The notes under the pieces are model-generated. The model saw only the letters and a program-made list of their open reading frames with translations. It was not told the origin of the DNA and did not search any database. From Pseudomonadota bacterium (GTDB lineage Bacteria > Pseudomonadota > Gammaproteobacteria > Steroidobacterales > JBCBZW01), in the NCBI GenBank assembly GCA_039815145.1, contig JBCBZW010000025.1, positions 1 through 54,228 on the forward strand: DNA of 54,228 nucleotides, written 5' to 3'. The position numbers were made by a program, and so were the translations under genes. How positions within the stretch are numbered: position 1 is the stretch's first letter; each line of letters begins with the position of its first letter. Positions 1 to 8,168 of this stretch are shown here, in pieces.

Positions 1-115
1 CGGAACTGATCACCGGGATGCCGACCAGCACCCCGTAGCCGACGAGCACCATGTAGAGGGAGATGCCCATGGCGCGCCAGTTGTCGAAGGGGTTGCTCGG
101 TGCCGGGGTGCCCAT
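1..115 (-). CDS. Membrane transporter, probably MFS (N-terminal fragment)
   Basis: Only the first 38 codons are in the window; the rest lies beyond the left edge. The ATG at 115 is followed by a short polar stretch (PSNPFDNWRAM) and then a hydrophobic segment rich in G, V, L and I that looks like the first transmembrane helix of a major-facilitator transporter. It starts 9 bp after the stop of the GcvT-like gene on the same strand, so it is probably the last gene seen of that operon. By position it could import the substrate of the upstream enzymes. The family assignment rests on very little sequence. Confidence 0.5.
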   Translation of the reverse strand, partial: MGTPAPSNPFDNWRAMGISLYMVLVGYGVLVGIPVISS

Positions 116-124
116 CGTGACGAC

Positions 125-1324
125 TCAGAATGCGTGCGGCGGCGTAGCGCTGCGGTGCGCAGGCGAGTAGAAGGGTTTGCTGCTGATCGTGCAGGGCTCC
201 CAGGCGACGCGCCAGGCGAGCTCCCGTTGATAGTCGATCTTCGCCCAGACCCTGCCCGGCAGGCTGCCATCGGTGAGTTCGATCTCGGCGAGGGCCAGGT
301 TGGCCTTGAGCACTGGCGACCACGTAGCGCAACGGACCACGCCGATCTCTCGCCCCTTGCGCCGGTTGTAGATGAATGCGTCGCCGACGGGTTTGTTGCC
401 CGCCACCACCAACTTGGTCAGACGTCGTGTCGCCGGCCTGCTCTGCTCGGCCTTGAGCGCCGCTCGGCCGGTGAAGTGCCCCTTCTCCAGATCCACGGCC
501 CAGCCCAGGCCGAGCTCGTAGGGCGACCGACGATGTTCCGGCATCAACGCGGTCTCGGCCGTGACGAAGTCGAAGCCCGGCATGATGAAGCCCGCTTCGA
601 TACGGGCCATCTCCATCGCGTCCAGTCCGATGGGCACGACGTCGTAGCTGGCGCGTTGCGCTAGCAGAGCCTGCCACAGGGCATCGGCCTGTTCCGGTGC
701 CACCCAGATCTCGTAGCCAAGGTCCCCGGTGAAGCCGGTTCTGGAGACCAGGGCGGGCCCGCCCGCGAAGGACGTCTGCACGCTGCGGAAAGGCTTCAGT
801 TGCGCCAGTTCCGTGAAACCTGCGGCCGCGAGCACCGTGTGCGATGTGGGGCCCTGCACGGCGAGGGCAGCCACCTCGTGGGTTTCACAGGTGATACTGA
901 CGTCGAAGCCGAGGGCACTGCTCAGCAACCAGTCGAGCTGATGGTGCTGGGCGCACAGGCGGTACTCACGCTCGCCGAGGCGGAAGATCGTGCCATCGTC
1001 GATGGCCTTGCCCTCGTCGTCGCACCACACCACGTAGGTGATGCGCCCCACGGCGAGCTGGCTCACATCGCGGGTGACCAGCCGATTCAGGAAGTCCCCT
1101 GCATCAGGGCCCGAAATGCGGTACTTCTCCATGGGAGTGAGATCCATCACCGAGCAACCGCTGCGGATCGCGTAGTACTCCCGGGCCAGGTTGTCCACCA
1201 CCTTGGCAATCTTGTAGCCGTTCCACACGGTCCAGTGTTCGCGCGTGGACGCGGCCTCGTAGTGATCCAGAAACGGCGTTCGGCCGAGGGGCTGGCGGAA
1301 GTGCGTATGGTCGATGGCGCTCAT
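125..1324 (-). CDS. GcvT-like aminomethyltransferase family protein (folate-dependent demethylase type)
   Basis: 399 aa. The protein shows the GCV_T layout: an N-terminal folate-binding domain containing MDLTPMEKYRISGPDA and FLNRLVTRDV, then RTGFTGDLGYEIWV, and a C-terminal barrel domain with GWAVDLEKGHFTGR. Members transfer a methyl or aminomethyl carbon to tetrahydrofolate: the glycine-cleavage T-protein, dimethylglycine or sarcosine dehydrogenase domains, DMSP demethylase. No gcvH or gcvP is nearby, so a role in the glycine cleavage system is unlikely. Its start overlaps the preceding oxidoreductase by 4 bp (ATGA), which means tight translational coupling. I infer demethylation of a small N- or O-methylated compound together with the two flavoproteins upstream. 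Family sure, substrate unknown. Confidence 0.85.
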   Translation of the reverse strand: MSAIDHTHFRQPLGRTPFLDHYEAASTREHWTVWNGYKIAKVVDNLAREYYAIRSGCSVMDLTPMEKYRISGPDAGDFLNRLVTRDVSQLAVGRITYVVWCDDEGKAIDDGTIFRLGEREYRLCAQHHQLDWLLSSALGFDVSITCETHEVAALAVQGPTSHTVLAAAGFTELAQLKPFRSVQTSFAGGPALVSRTGFTGDLGYEIWVAPEQADALWQALLAQRASYDVVPIGLDAMEMARIEAGFIMPGFDFVTAETALMPEHRRSPYELGLGWAVDLEKGHFTGRAALKAEQSRPATRRLTKLVVAGNKPVGDAFIYNRRKGREIGVVRCATWSPVLKANLALAEIELTDGSLPGRVWAKIDYQRELAWRVAWEPCTISSKPFYSPAHRSATPPHAF

Positions 1325-2883
1325 GCGTCCCCCTTGCCGGCGAGGATGGCCGCGGCCGCGTTGCTTCCGGCGGTGCCGGCCACATCGCCACCGGGATGGC
1401 AGCCTGCGCTGCAGAGAAAGAGCCCCCGGATGGGCGTGGCGTACTGGGCGGCGCCGTAGAGGGGGCGCAACATCATCGACTGATGCATGGACAATTCACC
1501 GTGGTGCCAATGGCCGCCGACCGCGCCGAAGGTTCGTTCGATGTCCAGGGGCGTCATCAGATCGGCGCAGGTGACGCGAGCCGGCATGCCGCCGTCGTAC
1601 TGACCGAGGGTGTCCATGACGGTGCGTTGCACCTCCTCGCGCCACGCACTGCTCTCCTCCGCAGCCGCCTTGTAGGGAACGAAGGAGGCATTGATCGACA
1701 TGACGTGCATGCCCTTAGGTGCGAGGTGCGGAGCCGTGAGCGACGGGACAGTGATCTCGAGCACCGGAGCGTCGCTGATGCGACCGTACTTACTCGGGTT
1801 GAAAGCCCTTTCGACGTAGTCCGCCGAGGGGGCGACCAGCAGCCGGCCAGCGAGGGCCTGGCGCGAGACTCCGCGAAACTCGGGAAGGGAGTCGAGGCCG
1901 AGGTGCAGCTTCGCGACCACGCCCTTGCCGCGGATCTGGGTGACCCGGCGGGCGAATTCGGTGTCCAGGCGGGGGAGTCCGACCAAGTGCTCAAAGGTGC
2001 CGCGCGGATCGATGCCGGACACCACGGTTTGAGCGGCGATGTGCTCGCCGTTGTCGAGGGTGACGCCACTCGCCCGGCCCGCTTCGCCGGTGGTGATCGA
2101 CTGCACCCGCGCGCCGTAGCGCACCGTTCCACCGGTCGCTTCCAACGCCTTTGCCAAAGCCGACGCAAGGCAGCTCTCGGGCCCGGCGGCCACCGTCACG
2201 GATCGATCTCGGGCGTTGGCCAGGCGATGCAGCCAGGTCAGTACCGTGCCGGGGGTGCGCGGGCCCATGGCCGACCCCTGCATGGCCTCGAGGGCCAGCA
2301 AGCCCTTCACCCGGTCGTCGTCGAACTGCTCGTCCAGGAGATCGTAGATGTTCATGCCGGCGACGCGTAGCAGTTCTCGCAGGCCTTCCCGGCCGAGACC
2401 GAAGCGCACGTTCAGGGCCAGGGAGGCCACGCTGCGCAGCTCGGCGGTGCTCAGGTGTTTCAGGCGCGGCGGCGCCTGGCGGAACACGGGACCGAGGCGC
2501 CGCGCAAAGTCGCTGAAGCGCTTGCGCAAGGTCCGGTACGCATCAGCGTCCGCTGCGGCCACGCCCTGGCCTGAGAGTTCGGGCCCTTGGGCAGACAGGG
2601 TGCAGCCCTGGGGATCGAGCACCGTCGTCGGCGCCGGCGGCGAGGGTGCGTAGCCATGACGGGCAAGGGCGAGTTCCTCGACCATGTTCGCATCGGCGGG
2701 AAACTGGGCGTGGGCAAAGGGTGCCTCGAATCCCTCCGCGAAGGTGCGGTGGGATGCCATGCCGCCGGGGCCGCTTGCCGCTTCCAGACACAGCACGCGC
2801 TGGCCGCCGCGGGCCAGGTAGTTGGCGCAGACGAGAGCGTTATGGCCGGCGCCGATGATGATCGTGAGGTGGGCGTCAGTCAT
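1321..2883 (-). CDS. NAD(P)/FAD-dependent oxidoreductase, CrtI/PYROXD2-like (copy A)
   Basis: 520 aa, a typical length for phytoene-desaturase-like flavoproteins. An N-terminal Rossmann dinucleotide motif, IIGAGHNALVCANYLARGG (about residues 9-27), is followed by an acidic strand end (CLEA). The C-terminus has the second FAD-contact motif LFLCSAGCHPGGDVAG followed by AGSNAAAAIL. The relatives are amine-oxidase or carotenoid-desaturase-like enzymes that mostly have no assigned substrate. There is no carotenoid synthase gene (crtB or crtE) nearby, so carotenoid work is unlikely. It overlaps its homologue upstream by 8 bp and the GcvT-like gene downstream by 4 bp, so the three are translated as one unit. 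Confidence 0.85.
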   Translation of the reverse strand: MTDAHLTIIIGAGHNALVCANYLARGGQRVLCLEAASGPGGMASHRTFAEGFEAPFAHAQFPADANMVEELALARHGYAPSPPAPTTVLDPQGCTLSAQGPELSGQGVAAADADAYRTLRKRFSDFARRLGPVFRQAPPRLKHLSTAELRSVASLALNVRFGLGREGLRELLRVAGMNIYDLLDEQFDDDRVKGLLALEAMQGSAMGPRTPGTVLTWLHRLANARDRSVTVAAGPESCLASALAKALEATGGTVRYGARVQSITTGEAGRASGVTLDNGEHIAAQTVVSGIDPRGTFEHLVGLPRLDTEFARRVTQIRGKGVVAKLHLGLDSLPEFRGVSRQALAGRLLVAPSADYVERAFNPSKYGRISDAPVLEITVPSLTAPHLAPKGMHVMSINASFVPYKAAAEESSAWREEVQRTVMDTLGQYDGGMPARVTCADLMTPLDIERTFGAVGGHWHHGELSMHQSMMLRPLYGAAQYATPIRGLFLCSAGCHPGGDVAGTAGSNAAAAILAGKGDA

Positions 2884-4489
2884 CGGTGAACTCGCGGGGC
2901 GTGACGTCGGTGCGGCGCAGGTCGCCGAGGATCTCGCGGGCGGCGTTGCAGCCCGGCGCTCCCATCACGCCGCCACCGGGGTGGGAGGAGGAGCCAGCCA
3001 GGTACATGCCCTTGATGGGGCCACGATACTGAGCGGCACCCGGGAAGGGACGGTTGAAGAGCAGCTGATCGAAGGTAAGTTCGCCGTGGAAGATGTTGCC
3101 TTCGAGCAGACCCACCTCCGCTTCCAGTTCGTGCGGCGTACGCACCTCGGCGTGGGCGATGAGGGACTTGAAGTCGGGGCTGTAGTCCGCGATCTGGTCG
3201 ATCACCGTGTTGCCGAAGGCGGTGCGCTTGTCGTCCGTCCAGCCACCCTCTATGTCGGCAGGGCAGTACTGCACAAACACACTCATCATGTGCTTGCCCG
3301 GTGGCGCGATCGTGGGGTCGTACTGGGAGGGAATCAGCGTGTCCGTGTAGGGATCGGTCGACCAGCGCTTGTCCTTCCAATCGTCGTAGGCGAGTTCCAG
3401 TCGCTCCAGGGTATCGGTGAAGTGCATGTGCCCCAGGGTGAGGGGCGAGCCCTCGGGCAGGGCGGGGAAGCTCGGCATGCCCTCGAGGGCGATGTTCAGC
3501 TTGCCGGAGGAGCCGCGGGTCTTGAACTGCTCGGCGCGCCTGCGCAGGGTCGGCGGCACGTCGTCGCTCTCCAGCAATCGGGTGAAGGTGGTTTTCGCAT
3601 TGAGGCTGGAGACCACCACCGGTGCGTCGATCTCCTCACCGGAGGCGAGCACGACGCCGGTGGTTCGGCCACCGGAGGATTTGATGCGCTCCACCGCCGC
3701 ATCACAGCGCACCTTGCCGCCGTAGCTCTCGAAGGCGCTCGCCAGGGCCTTGGCCACGGAGCCCATGCCGCCGCGGGCGAAGCCCCAGGCGCCGACGTTG
3801 CCGTCCACATCGCCCATGGCGTGGTGCAGCAGGACGTAGGCGGTGCCCGGCGAGTACACGCCGAGGCCCGTGCCGATGATGCTGCCGCCGGAGTAGTGGG
3901 CGAGGATCGTCTCGTTCTCGAAGTAGTTTTCGAGGTACTCGGCGATGGACATGGTGAAGAAGCGCACGAACTCGCAGAGCTGGGCCTCGCTGAGGGACCA
4001 GAACTTCTTCAGCAGGTAGGCGAACTCGAACGCGTCGCGGGGTCGCAGGGAGGTGGGGTCCGGCGGGGTGCGCAGGAGCATGCCGCGGATGAGCTTGCAC
4101 CAGCGCAGCACGTCCGCGTCGAAGCGAACCGCTGCATCCGCATCCCGAGGGCTGTGGCGGCGCTGCTCGCGCCGGCGCACCGCCGGATGCTGATAGCTGC
4201 CGAAGTAGTCGCCGTCACGCTTGAAGGTCATGCTGCTGACGAGGGGAATCACCTTCAGCTCATGGCGTCCGAGGTCTAGAGCGGAGTAGATTTCCGGGCG
4301 GAAGAGGCTGCAGACGTAGGAGCAGTTGGAGTACTTCCAGCCCTCGTGCAGTTCGCGGCTAACGGTGGCGCCCCCGAAGTACGGGTTGCGCTCCAGGACC
4401 ACGACGTCCAGGCCGCTCTTCGCGAGGAATGCCGCAGTCGTCAGGCCGTTGTGTCCGGCGCCGATCACGATGGCGTCAAATCGAGGCAC
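2876..4489 (-). CDS. NAD(P)/FAD-dependent oxidoreductase, CrtI/PYROXD2-like (copy B)
   Basis: 537 aa, the first gene of the minus-strand operon. The FAD-binding motif AIVIGAGHNGLTTAAFLAKS lies at about residues 6-25. The C-terminal motif MYLAGSSSHPGGGVMG, followed by APGCNAAREIL, is the classic ending of this family. It is clearly homologous to the next gene over its whole length, so the pair is a diverged tandem duplication and may form a heteromer or act on successive substrates. A divergent promoter region of about 170 bp separates it from a plus-strand unit that also encodes FAD oxidases and an aldehyde dehydrogenase. That arrangement suggests a shared catabolic purpose, probably amine oxidation, which is inference. 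Confidence 0.85.
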   Translation of the reverse strand: MPRFDAIVIGAGHNGLTTAAFLAKSGLDVVVLERNPYFGGATVSRELHEGWKYSNCSYVCSLFRPEIYSALDLGRHELKVIPLVSSMTFKRDGDYFGSYQHPAVRRREQRRHSPRDADAAVRFDADVLRWCKLIRGMLLRTPPDPTSLRPRDAFEFAYLLKKFWSLSEAQLCEFVRFFTMSIAEYLENYFENETILAHYSGGSIIGTGLGVYSPGTAYVLLHHAMGDVDGNVGAWGFARGGMGSVAKALASAFESYGGKVRCDAAVERIKSSGGRTTGVVLASGEEIDAPVVVSSLNAKTTFTRLLESDDVPPTLRRRAEQFKTRGSSGKLNIALEGMPSFPALPEGSPLTLGHMHFTDTLERLELAYDDWKDKRWSTDPYTDTLIPSQYDPTIAPPGKHMMSVFVQYCPADIEGGWTDDKRTAFGNTVIDQIADYSPDFKSLIAHAEVRTPHELEAEVGLLEGNIFHGELTFDQLLFNRPFPGAAQYRGPIKGMYLAGSSSHPGGGVMGAPGCNAAREILGDLRRTDVTPREFTDD

Positions 4490-4659
4490 GTTCGATCCCT
4501 GTGACTTCGAAGGGCCAGGGCTCGACGGTAATCAAAACTGCGCCGCCGGATCGTTTAGGCGTATAGGCGCGGTATTCGGTGCGGCGGACTGTCAGTACCG
4601 TCCATGGTCGACGTCACCGCTCATATCCACGGAATCACTCGCCAACATCGAGGTCTGCC
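4490..4659. promoter_or_regulatory. Divergent intergenic region between the two oxidoreductase operons
   Basis: About 170 bp separate the minus-strand operon start at 4489 from the GTG start at 4660. It must hold the promoters of both units, and a shared regulator site would be expected. I see no strong sigma-70 pair and no clear operator. The stretch around 4550-4580 (tttaggcgtataggcgcgg) is the most promoter-like part. Confidence 0.35.
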
Positions 4660-6621
4660 GTGCCCAAGAGATCGCCCCACACGCCCCGCCGTCCGCTCTC
4701 CGACGAGGCGCTCGGCATGGGTGCGGACATCGCGCGTCGCGACTTCATCAACGGACTCAGCGCCTTAGCGGGAGCCTCGATGCTCCCGGGGGCGGCCTTG
4801 GGCGCGGGCCAGGCCTCGCCCACCGGCGCACCTGCTGGGGCGGCGGCCCCTTATCCGCCGACGCGAACGGGCATGCGCGGCAACCACGACGGTTCCTTCG
4901 ACGTTGCCCACGCCCTCGCCAGGGCCGGCGCCGTAGACTTCGGGCCCGTGCGCGCCACGGGTGAGAAGTACGACCTGGTCGTCGTGGGCGCGGGGCTGAG
5001 CGGCCTGACCGCGGCGTTCCTGTTTCACCAGCGACACCCCGACGCGCGCATCCTGATCCTCGACAACCACGATGACTTCGGTGGGCACGCCAAGCGCAAC
5101 GAGTTTGCCGTGCGCGGCGAGCGTCTGATCGGCTACGGCGGCACCCAGACCTTCGAGGAACCCCAGCGCTACCCGCGGGTGGTCAAACGGCTGCTCAAGG
5201 ACCTTGGCGTGGACATGGGCAAGCTTGGCGATGCCTACGATCAGAACTTCTACCGCCGCCATGGCCTCGCCGGTGCCGTGCTCTTCGGCGAGAAAGACTG
5301 GGGCCGGCGTGAGCTCATCAAGTACGACCTGGGGGGATTCTGGAGCTGGCTGCCCCTGGCGCAAGGCGAAACGGCGAAGGCCGCAGTCGAGGCCATGCCC
5401 CTTTCACCAGGAGCCAAGGCGCAGATGCTGCGCGTGCTGACCGACCCGACCAACTATCTGGCCGAAATGAGCGATGAGGAGCGCCGCGAGTATCTCTACA
5501 CCCTCTCCTATGCCGAGTTCCTACGTCGCCACCTGGACGTGAGCGAGCCGGAGGTGTTCCGCGCCCTCGCCGGCCTGACCACGGACTCGACCCTGGACAT
5601 CGAACAGACCTCGGCGGCGGATGCCTTCACCTACGGCACCCTCCCCGGCGGCGAGGCGGCCGGCGAAGACACGAGCTTCGACTTCGCCGACGACCCCTAC
5701 ATCCACCACTTTCCCGACGGTCTGGCCAGCCTGGCGCGGATCATCGTGCGCCGCCTGATCCCCGCCGTCGCGCCGGGTCATACGATGGAGGATGTGGTCA
5801 CCGCGCCCTTCGATTACGCGAAGCTCGACATGGTGGAGCATCGCGTTCGCCTTCGCCTCAACAGCACGGCGGTCAACGTCGTCAACGTGGAAGGAGATGC
5901 CGGCGCAGCCCCTCACGTGGCGGTTACCTACGTGAGCGCGGGCCAGGCACACCGCGTACATGGTGAGCGCTGCATCCTGGCCTGTAACAACGCCATCATT
6001 CCCGCCCTTTGCCCGCAGTTGCCGGCAATGCAACGGACCGCCCTGGCGCAGCGTACGCGTGCCCCCATCATCTACACCAACGTGGCCCTCACCAACTGGC
6101 GCGCCTTCGACAAGCTCGGGGTGGGGTGTGTGGCGATGCCGGGCCGCTTCTTCGTCAACGCCATGGTCGACTTCCCGGTCAGCATCGGCGATTACCAATT
6201 CTCGCCGACGCCCGACGCACCGGTGGTGGTGCACATGGAGCGCTTCCTGTTCTACCCGGACTCGGATCAATCCTCGCCCGATCTCTACGCCCGCGGTCGC
6301 CAGGAGTTGATGACCACGCCCTTCGAGACCTTCGAGCGCGAGGCACGATCGCAGCTGACGGAACTGCTAGGCCCTGGAGGCTTTGACCCGGCGAAGGATA
6401 TCGCAGGCATCACCGTCAACCGCTGGGCCCATGGCTATGCCTACGGCTACGACTGGCGCCACGATGACTTCTACGACGACTGGGACGATGAGCGCTTCCC
6501 ACACGTTGCGGGCCGCAAGCCCCTGGGTCGCATCGCCATCGCCAACTCCGATGCGGGCGCCGTCGCCCTGTTCCCCCAGGCTGCCATGCAGGCCTATCGC
6601 GCCGTGCGTGAACTCACTTGA
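4660..6621 (+). CDS. Tat-exported FAD oxidoreductase, spermidine-dehydrogenase-like (copy 1)
   Basis: 653 aa from a GTG start at 4660. This start is preferred because GAGG sits 6 bp upstream and the protein then begins MPKRSPHTPRRPLSDEALG, as is usual in this family; an upstream ATG at 4579 would add an arginine-rich tail with no ribosome site. A twin-arginine signal (ARRDFINGLSALAG) lies near residues 25-40. The Rossmann motif VVVGAGLSGLTAAF is near residue 107, with the acidic LDNHDDFGGHAKRN segment after it. The C-terminal ITVNRWAHGYAY motif is shared with the paralogue at 8169. The family oxidises polyamines such as spermidine to aminoaldehydes, here probably in the periplasm. The ALDH that follows could use the aldehyde product. 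Confidence 0.85.
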   Translation: MPKRSPHTPRRPLSDEALGMGADIARRDFINGLSALAGASMLPGAALGAGQASPTGAPAGAAAPYPPTRTGMRGNHDGSFDVAHALARAGAVDFGPVRATGEKYDLVVVGAGLSGLTAAFLFHQRHPDARILILDNHDDFGGHAKRNEFAVRGERLIGYGGTQTFEEPQRYPRVVKRLLKDLGVDMGKLGDAYDQNFYRRHGLAGAVLFGEKDWGRRELIKYDLGGFWSWLPLAQGETAKAAVEAMPLSPGAKAQMLRVLTDPTNYLAEMSDEERREYLYTLSYAEFLRRHLDVSEPEVFRALAGLTTDSTLDIEQTSAADAFTYGTLPGGEAAGEDTSFDFADDPYIHHFPDGLASLARIIVRRLIPAVAPGHTMEDVVTAPFDYAKLDMVEHRVRLRLNSTAVNVVNVEGDAGAAPHVAVTYVSAGQAHRVHGERCILACNNAIIPALCPQLPAMQRTALAQRTRAPIIYTNVALTNWRAFDKLGVGCVAMPGRFFVNAMVDFPVSIGDYQFSPTPDAPVVVHMERFLFYPDSDQSSPDLYARGRQELMTTPFETFEREARSQLTELLGPGGFDPAKDIAGITVNRWAHGYAYGYDWRHDDFYDDWDDERFPHVAGRKPLGRIAIANSDAGAVALFPQAAMQAYRAVRELT

Positions 6622-6652
6622 GCCCAGCGACGCATCGCCTGGGCAGGAGACG

Positions 6653-8146
6653 ATGACGATGAAAGACCAGAACTGGAGCGCGGCGGCGAAGGACCTCACG
6701 ATCGAGGCCCGAGCGTTCCTTGGCGGTGACTACCAGGCCTCCCTGTCCGGCGAGACGAGACCGCTCACCCAGCCGGCCAACGGCGCGCCGCTGGCGGACG
6801 TGGCCGAGTGTTCGACGGCGGATGTCGATCGCGCCGTCACCATCGCTCGCAAGACCTTCGAGAGTGGCGTTTGGTCGCGCATGGCGCCTCGCCAGCGTAA
6901 GGCCGTCATGGTGCGCTGGTCGGAGCTGATGGAGCAGCACGCCGATGAACTTGCCCTGCTCGAAACCCTCGATGCGGGCAAACCGATCGGCGATACCACC
7001 GGCGATGACGTGCCCTCGGCGATTCGGACGATTCGCTGGAGCGGTGAAGTGATCGACAAGTTGTACGATGAGATCTCGCCGTCGCCGGCCGGCACCCTGG
7101 CCCTCGTGCAGCGCTTGCCCCTCGGCGTAGTGGCCGCGGTAGTGCCGTTCAATTTCCCCATCTCCACCACGGCCTGGAAGCTCGGTCCGGCACTGGCCAC
7201 GGGCAACTCGGTGATCGTGAAGCCCTCCGAAAATACGCCCCTCACGGCGATCCGGATCGCCGGGCTCGCCGCCGAAGCCGGCCTCCCGGAGGGCGTTCTC
7301 CAGGTGCTGCCGGGCGATGGTCCTACGATCGGCGCGCACCTGGCCCGGCACATGGACGTGGACGGAGTAACCTTCACCGGTTCCACCGCCGTGGGCAAGC
7401 GCATCATGCAGGATGCGGCTCAGTCCAATCTCAAGCGGGTGTTTCTCGAACTCGGCGGCAAGAGCCCGAACATCGTGTTCGCCGATGCCGATCTGGACAA
7501 GGCCGCCGCCGGCGCCGCCCTGGCCGTGTTCTACAACGGCGGGCAGACCTGCACGGCAGGCACCCGCTTATTCGTCGAGAACGCCGCCCACGACGCCTTC
7601 ATCGAGAAGGTGCTGGCCCACTGCCAGGCATGGCACCCGGGCGATCCCCTGGACCCGGACACGGCGATGGGGCCGCTGATCAGCCAGAAGCAATTCGACA
7701 CGGTCTCTCGCTACGTTGCCATCGGCCAGGATGAGGGTGCATCGCTGGTCGCGGGCGGCAGCCGTGCCCATGCGGATTCCGGTGGCTACTACTACGAGCC
7801 GACGATCTTCACGGGCGTGCGCAACGACATGCGCATCGCCCGCGAGGAGATCTTCGGGCCGGTGCTCTCGGTGATCGGTTTCGATACTGCTGACGAGGCC
7901 ATCGCCATGGCCAACGATTCGATCTACGGCCTCGCCGGCGCGGTGTGGACCACGAATATCAACCGCGCGCACAAGGTGGCCGATGCCTTGCGCGTGGGCA
8001 CGATGACCGTCAACAACTACTTCGGCGGCGACATCACGGTGCCCTTCGGCGGCTTCAAGCAGAGCGGCAACGGCCGCGACAAGTCGATCCACGCCTTCGA
8101 TGACTACACGGAACTGAAGACCACCTGGTTCGAGTTCGACGACTGA
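6653..8146 (+). CDS. Aldehyde dehydrogenase, PuuC-like
   Basis: 497 aa from ATG 6653, chosen because CAGGAGA lies just upstream and this gives the standard ALDH length of about 495 aa; a longer reading from 6383 overlaps the preceding gene. The catalytic cysteine is C300 in GGQTCTAGTR, and the general-base glutamate is E266 in FLELGGKSPN. The NAD-binding FTGSTAVGKR loop is at 241-250 and the PFGGFKQSGNGRD ending is present. The closest resemblance is to gamma-glutamyl-aminobutyraldehyde dehydrogenases. It lies between two amine-oxidase-like flavoproteins, 31 bp after the first and 22 bp before the second. I infer that it oxidises the aminoaldehyde they produce to the acid. Confidence 0.9.
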   Translation: MTMKDQNWSAAAKDLTIEARAFLGGDYQASLSGETRPLTQPANGAPLADVAECSTADVDRAVTIARKTFESGVWSRMAPRQRKAVMVRWSELMEQHADELALLETLDAGKPIGDTTGDDVPSAIRTIRWSGEVIDKLYDEISPSPAGTLALVQRLPLGVVAAVVPFNFPISTTAWKLGPALATGNSVIVKPSENTPLTAIRIAGLAAEAGLPEGVLQVLPGDGPTIGAHLARHMDVDGVTFTGSTAVGKRIMQDAAQSNLKRVFLELGGKSPNIVFADADLDKAAAGAALAVFYNGGQTCTAGTRLFVENAAHDAFIEKVLAHCQAWHPGDPLDPDTAMGPLISQKQFDTVSRYVAIGQDEGASLVAGGSRAHADSGGYYYEPTIFTGVRNDMRIAREEIFGPVLSVIGFDTADEAIAMANDSIYGLAGAVWTTNINRAHKVADALRVGTMTVNNYFGGDITVPFGGFKQSGNGRDKSIHAFDDYTELKTTWFEFDD

Positions 8147-8168
8147 GCCACCACGCGAGGAATATCGC

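Noticed and set aside
1314-4279. Long plus-strand open frames opposite the oxidoreductase genes
   Set aside because: They are antisense shadows typical of GC-rich DNA. The minus-strand frames have clear FAD motifs and overlap as an operon.
2876-4489. Carotenoid biosynthesis cluster suggested by the CrtI-like proteins
   Set aside because: No phytoene synthase, GGPP synthase or lycopene cyclase genes are present. The GcvT-like partner points to other chemistry.
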